Assembly: GCA_002722385.1 (NCBI GenBank)
Contig: PBLR01000014.1
Location: 7,345 to 17,589 of the forward strand
From: SAR116 cluster bacterium
Lineage (GTDB): Bacteria; Pseudomonadota; Alphaproteobacteria; Puniceispirillales; Puniceispirillaceae
Length of the DNA stretch: 10,245 nucleotides
Direction: 5' to 3'
Shown: positions 8,606 to 10,245 of the stretch, piece by piece
Layout: the number at the start of each line of letters is the position of its first letter
How positions within the stretch are numbered: position 1 is the first letter of the stretch
Position numbers and translations under genes: made by a program
The notes under the pieces: model-generated
What the model was told of the DNA's origin: nothing
What the model saw: the letters and a program-made list of their open reading frames with translations, nothing else
Database searches by the model: none

Positions 8606-10018
8606 ATGTCAGCAGTCCTGCATAACAGTGCGGCGATGAGATCTGTGTCGGTCTTCACAGATTTGGGCCGTCTTGCCCTGCCCTTATGTATCGCCCAACT
8701 GGCCTCAATCGGCATCATGACCGCAGATGTGGTGATGATGGGGCGGCTCAGCACGCTTGATCTGGCGGCCGGGTCTTTGGCGGTGCGGTTGTATCAGCCT
8801 TTATATTTTTTCTCTCTCGGCCTGCTCAGCGTGATTTCCGCCCTTGTGGCTCAGTCTTTGGGAGCAGATCAGCCGGAGATCGCCCGCCGAGTCTTCAGAC
8901 AGGGGCTTATCCTGTCTTCCGGGCTGGGGCTTGTGTTTATGTTGCCGGTTCTGGCCGGGGACCAGCTGATGCTGATGTTCGGCCAGTCAGAAGACATTGC
9001 CGCCCGTGCCGCAGATTATTTGTTCTGGTCTGCTTTTGGCCTGCCTGCCTCTCTGGTGTTTCTGACCATGCGGTTTTTTACCATGGGCCATGGCCGGGCC
9101 GGGCCGCAATTGCTGGCAACCTTTGCCGGGCTGGCCTTTAATCTGGTGGCCAATCCGGTTCTGGCGCATGGATATGGCCCGCTGCCCGCGCTGGGGCTGG
9201 GCGGGATCTCCCTTGCCACCACCCTGACCTATCTTGTGATGTGTTTCTGTCTGGGGCTGATGATCGGGCTGAGAGCCCCGTTTGCACAAACCCAGCCCTA
9301 TCGGCGCTGGTGGGTGATTGACCTGTCGCTGATGAAGAAGATTGGTCAGGTGGGCTGGCCAAACGGGTTTCTGGTGATGTCAGAAACAGGCATGTTTGCG
9401 GTGGCGGCCTTTCTGATCGGCCTGTTCGGGGCAGCCCCCCTGGCGGCAGCCGGAATCGCCAATCAGATTGCCGCCATGGCGTTTATGATCCCGCTGTCGA
9501 TAGCACAGGCATGTGTGATCAGGGTTGGCCGGTCTGCCGGGGCTGAAAATCTGGCCGGGGTCAAACACTATGGAAATGGCGGGATTTGGCTGGGCTGTCT
9601 GATCGTGGTGCCGCTGACCCTTGGGATCTGGATATTTGCTGAACAGCTGGGGTTCTGGTTTATCCAGCCAGATGACCGGTTAAGTGCACAAACCATCGCG
9701 CTGATTATCCCGATGTTATGGGTCACCGCCCTGTTCCAGCTTGGAGACAGCCTGCAGGCGATTATCACCGCCAGTCTGCGCGGCCTGAATGACACCAGAG
9801 TCCCCGCATTTTACGGCTTTATCTGTTTCTGGATCATCAGCCTGGGCAGTGGTGTGGTGATGGCGTTTTCGCTTGGCTGGGGGCCGGTTGCGGTCTGGGG
9901 TGGTCTGGGTTTGGGCTTAACCCTGAACGCGGCTATACTGGCAACAAGATGGTGGCGCCGGTTGCGCGCCGTCGAAGCCGGCAAAATCAGCCTTCTGGAA
10001 ATATCTGTCAAAAGCTGA
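8606..10018 (+). CDS. MATE family (NorM-like) multidrug efflux antiporter
   Basis: Inner-membrane antiporter predicted to expel cationic drugs, dyes or metabolites in exchange for Na+ or H+. The 470-residue product has about 12 hydrophobic segments in two homologous halves, as expected for MATE. Three acidic residues important in Vibrio NorM appear by eye to be kept: Asp41 in TM1 (TADVVMMG), Glu260 in TM7 (MSETGMFAV) and Asp380 (FQLGDSLQAIITASLRG). The NorM-type motifs IPLSIAQACVIRVG at about 295-308 and ALVAQSLGA at about 79-87 are also present. The ATG at 8606 is the first in-frame candidate after a stop at 8567, but it lacks a good ribosome site. The ATG at 8636 (residue 11) is an alternative with no better site. 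It is transcribed away from the RND pump and ends 19 bases before the next gene. Confidence 0.94.
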   Translation: MSAVLHNSAAMRSVSVFTDLGRLALPLCIAQLASIGIMTADVVMMGRLSTLDLAAGSLAVRLYQPLYFFSLGLLSVISALVAQSLGADQPEIARRVFRQGLILSSGLGLVFMLPVLAGDQLMLMFGQSEDIAARAADYLFWSAFGLPASLVFLTMRFFTMGHGRAGPQLLATFAGLAFNLVANPVLAHGYGPLPALGLGGISLATTLTYLVMCFCLGLMIGLRAPFAQTQPYRRWWVIDLSLMKKIGQVGWPNGFLVMSETGMFAVAAFLIGLFGAAPLAAAGIANQIAAMAFMIPLSIAQACVIRVGRSAGAENLAGVKHYGNGGIWLGCLIVVPLTLGIWIFAEQLGFWFIQPDDRLSAQTIALIIPMLWVTALFQLGDSLQAIITASLRGLNDTRVPAFYGFICFWIISLGSGVVMAFSLGWGPVAVWGGLGLGLTLNAAILATRWWRRLRAVEAGKISLLEISVKS

Positions 10019-10037
10019 AAGGAAAGACCGCAGCAGA

Positions 10038-10245
10038 ATGTCAGCACCGCCTCAGCTCTCACCTCACAGCCCGCCGCGACTGAGCCGCACGCTTACCCCT
10101 GCACAACAGGCAGGCTGGCGCGAAGATGCGGTCAGGCTGGCCGGGGACAGGCTGAATGATGCCCAGCGTGACCAGCTGGCCGCGATTCTGTCGGCAAGCC
10201 CGCATCTGATGCGTGCGGCTGTTCAGTTTGCAGATGATCTGCCGG
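10038..10245 (+). CDS. N-terminal fragment of an unidentified protein, possibly GlnE adenylyltransferase
   Basis: The frame from ATG 10038 stays open for 69 codons to the window edge. A purine-rich AGGAAAG lies 11 bases upstream, and the MATE stop is 19 bases before, so it is a plausible next gene of the same transcript. The first 25 or so residues are Pro/Ser-rich and probably disordered. They are followed by an amphipathic helical stretch including LAAILSASPHLMRAAVQFAD. That pattern, a short Leu/Ala-rich segment then SP-hydrophobic-hydrophobic-R, resembles the start of the alphaproteobacterial glutamine synthetase adenylyltransferase (GlnE), which controls nitrogen assimilation. No catalytic motif is within the visible part, so the name is a guess. 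There is no signal peptide or membrane segment. Confidence 0.6.
   Translation, partial: MSAPPQLSPHSPPRLSRTLTPAQQAGWREDAVRLAGDRLNDAQRDQLAAILSASPHLMRAAVQFADDLP

Overview
The window looks like ordinary chromosomal sequence from an alphaproteobacterium. The basis is a moderately GC-rich, evenly composed sequence, an RlmE with the long Lys/Arg-rich N-terminal extension common in that class, and an rlmE-guaB gene order that is recurrent there. The genus cannot be read from the sequence. I see no mobile element, CRISPR array, tRNA or rRNA gene.

Minus strand, positions 8304 down to 1, five genes in one direction: a periplasmic adaptor (membrane fusion) protein, an RND-family inner-membrane efflux permease, rlmE (23S rRNA 2'-O-methyltransferase), guaB (IMP dehydrogenase) and guaA (GMP synthase, lacking only its last codons at the window edge). 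The gaps are 42, 21, 81 and 28 bases. The first two genes should form the inner-membrane and periplasmic parts of a tripartite exporter; no outer-membrane channel gene is visible. guaB and guaA catalyse the two successive steps IMP to XMP to GMP and are almost certainly one operon. rlmE sits 21 bases after the permease, so the housekeeping block may receive read-through from the efflux genes. Two directly abutting hairpins between rlmE and guaB could terminate or moderate that read-through.

Positions 8305-8605 are a roughly 300-base gap between divergent transcription units. It has no convincing gene, a few small palindromes and no clear promoter.

Plus strand, positions 8606 to the end: a MATE (NorM-like) multidrug/Na+ or H+ antiporter, followed 19 bases later by the start of a gene running off the window. 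Its N-terminus weakly resembles GlnE (glutamine synthetase adenylyltransferase).

Two unrelated classes of exporter are therefore placed back to back around a shared control region, next to guanine-nucleotide biosynthesis. I did not find a convincing new biological system. The points most worth checking are the efflux-rlmE-guaBA linkage, the tandem hairpins, and the replacement of the usual proton-relay lysine in the RND permease.
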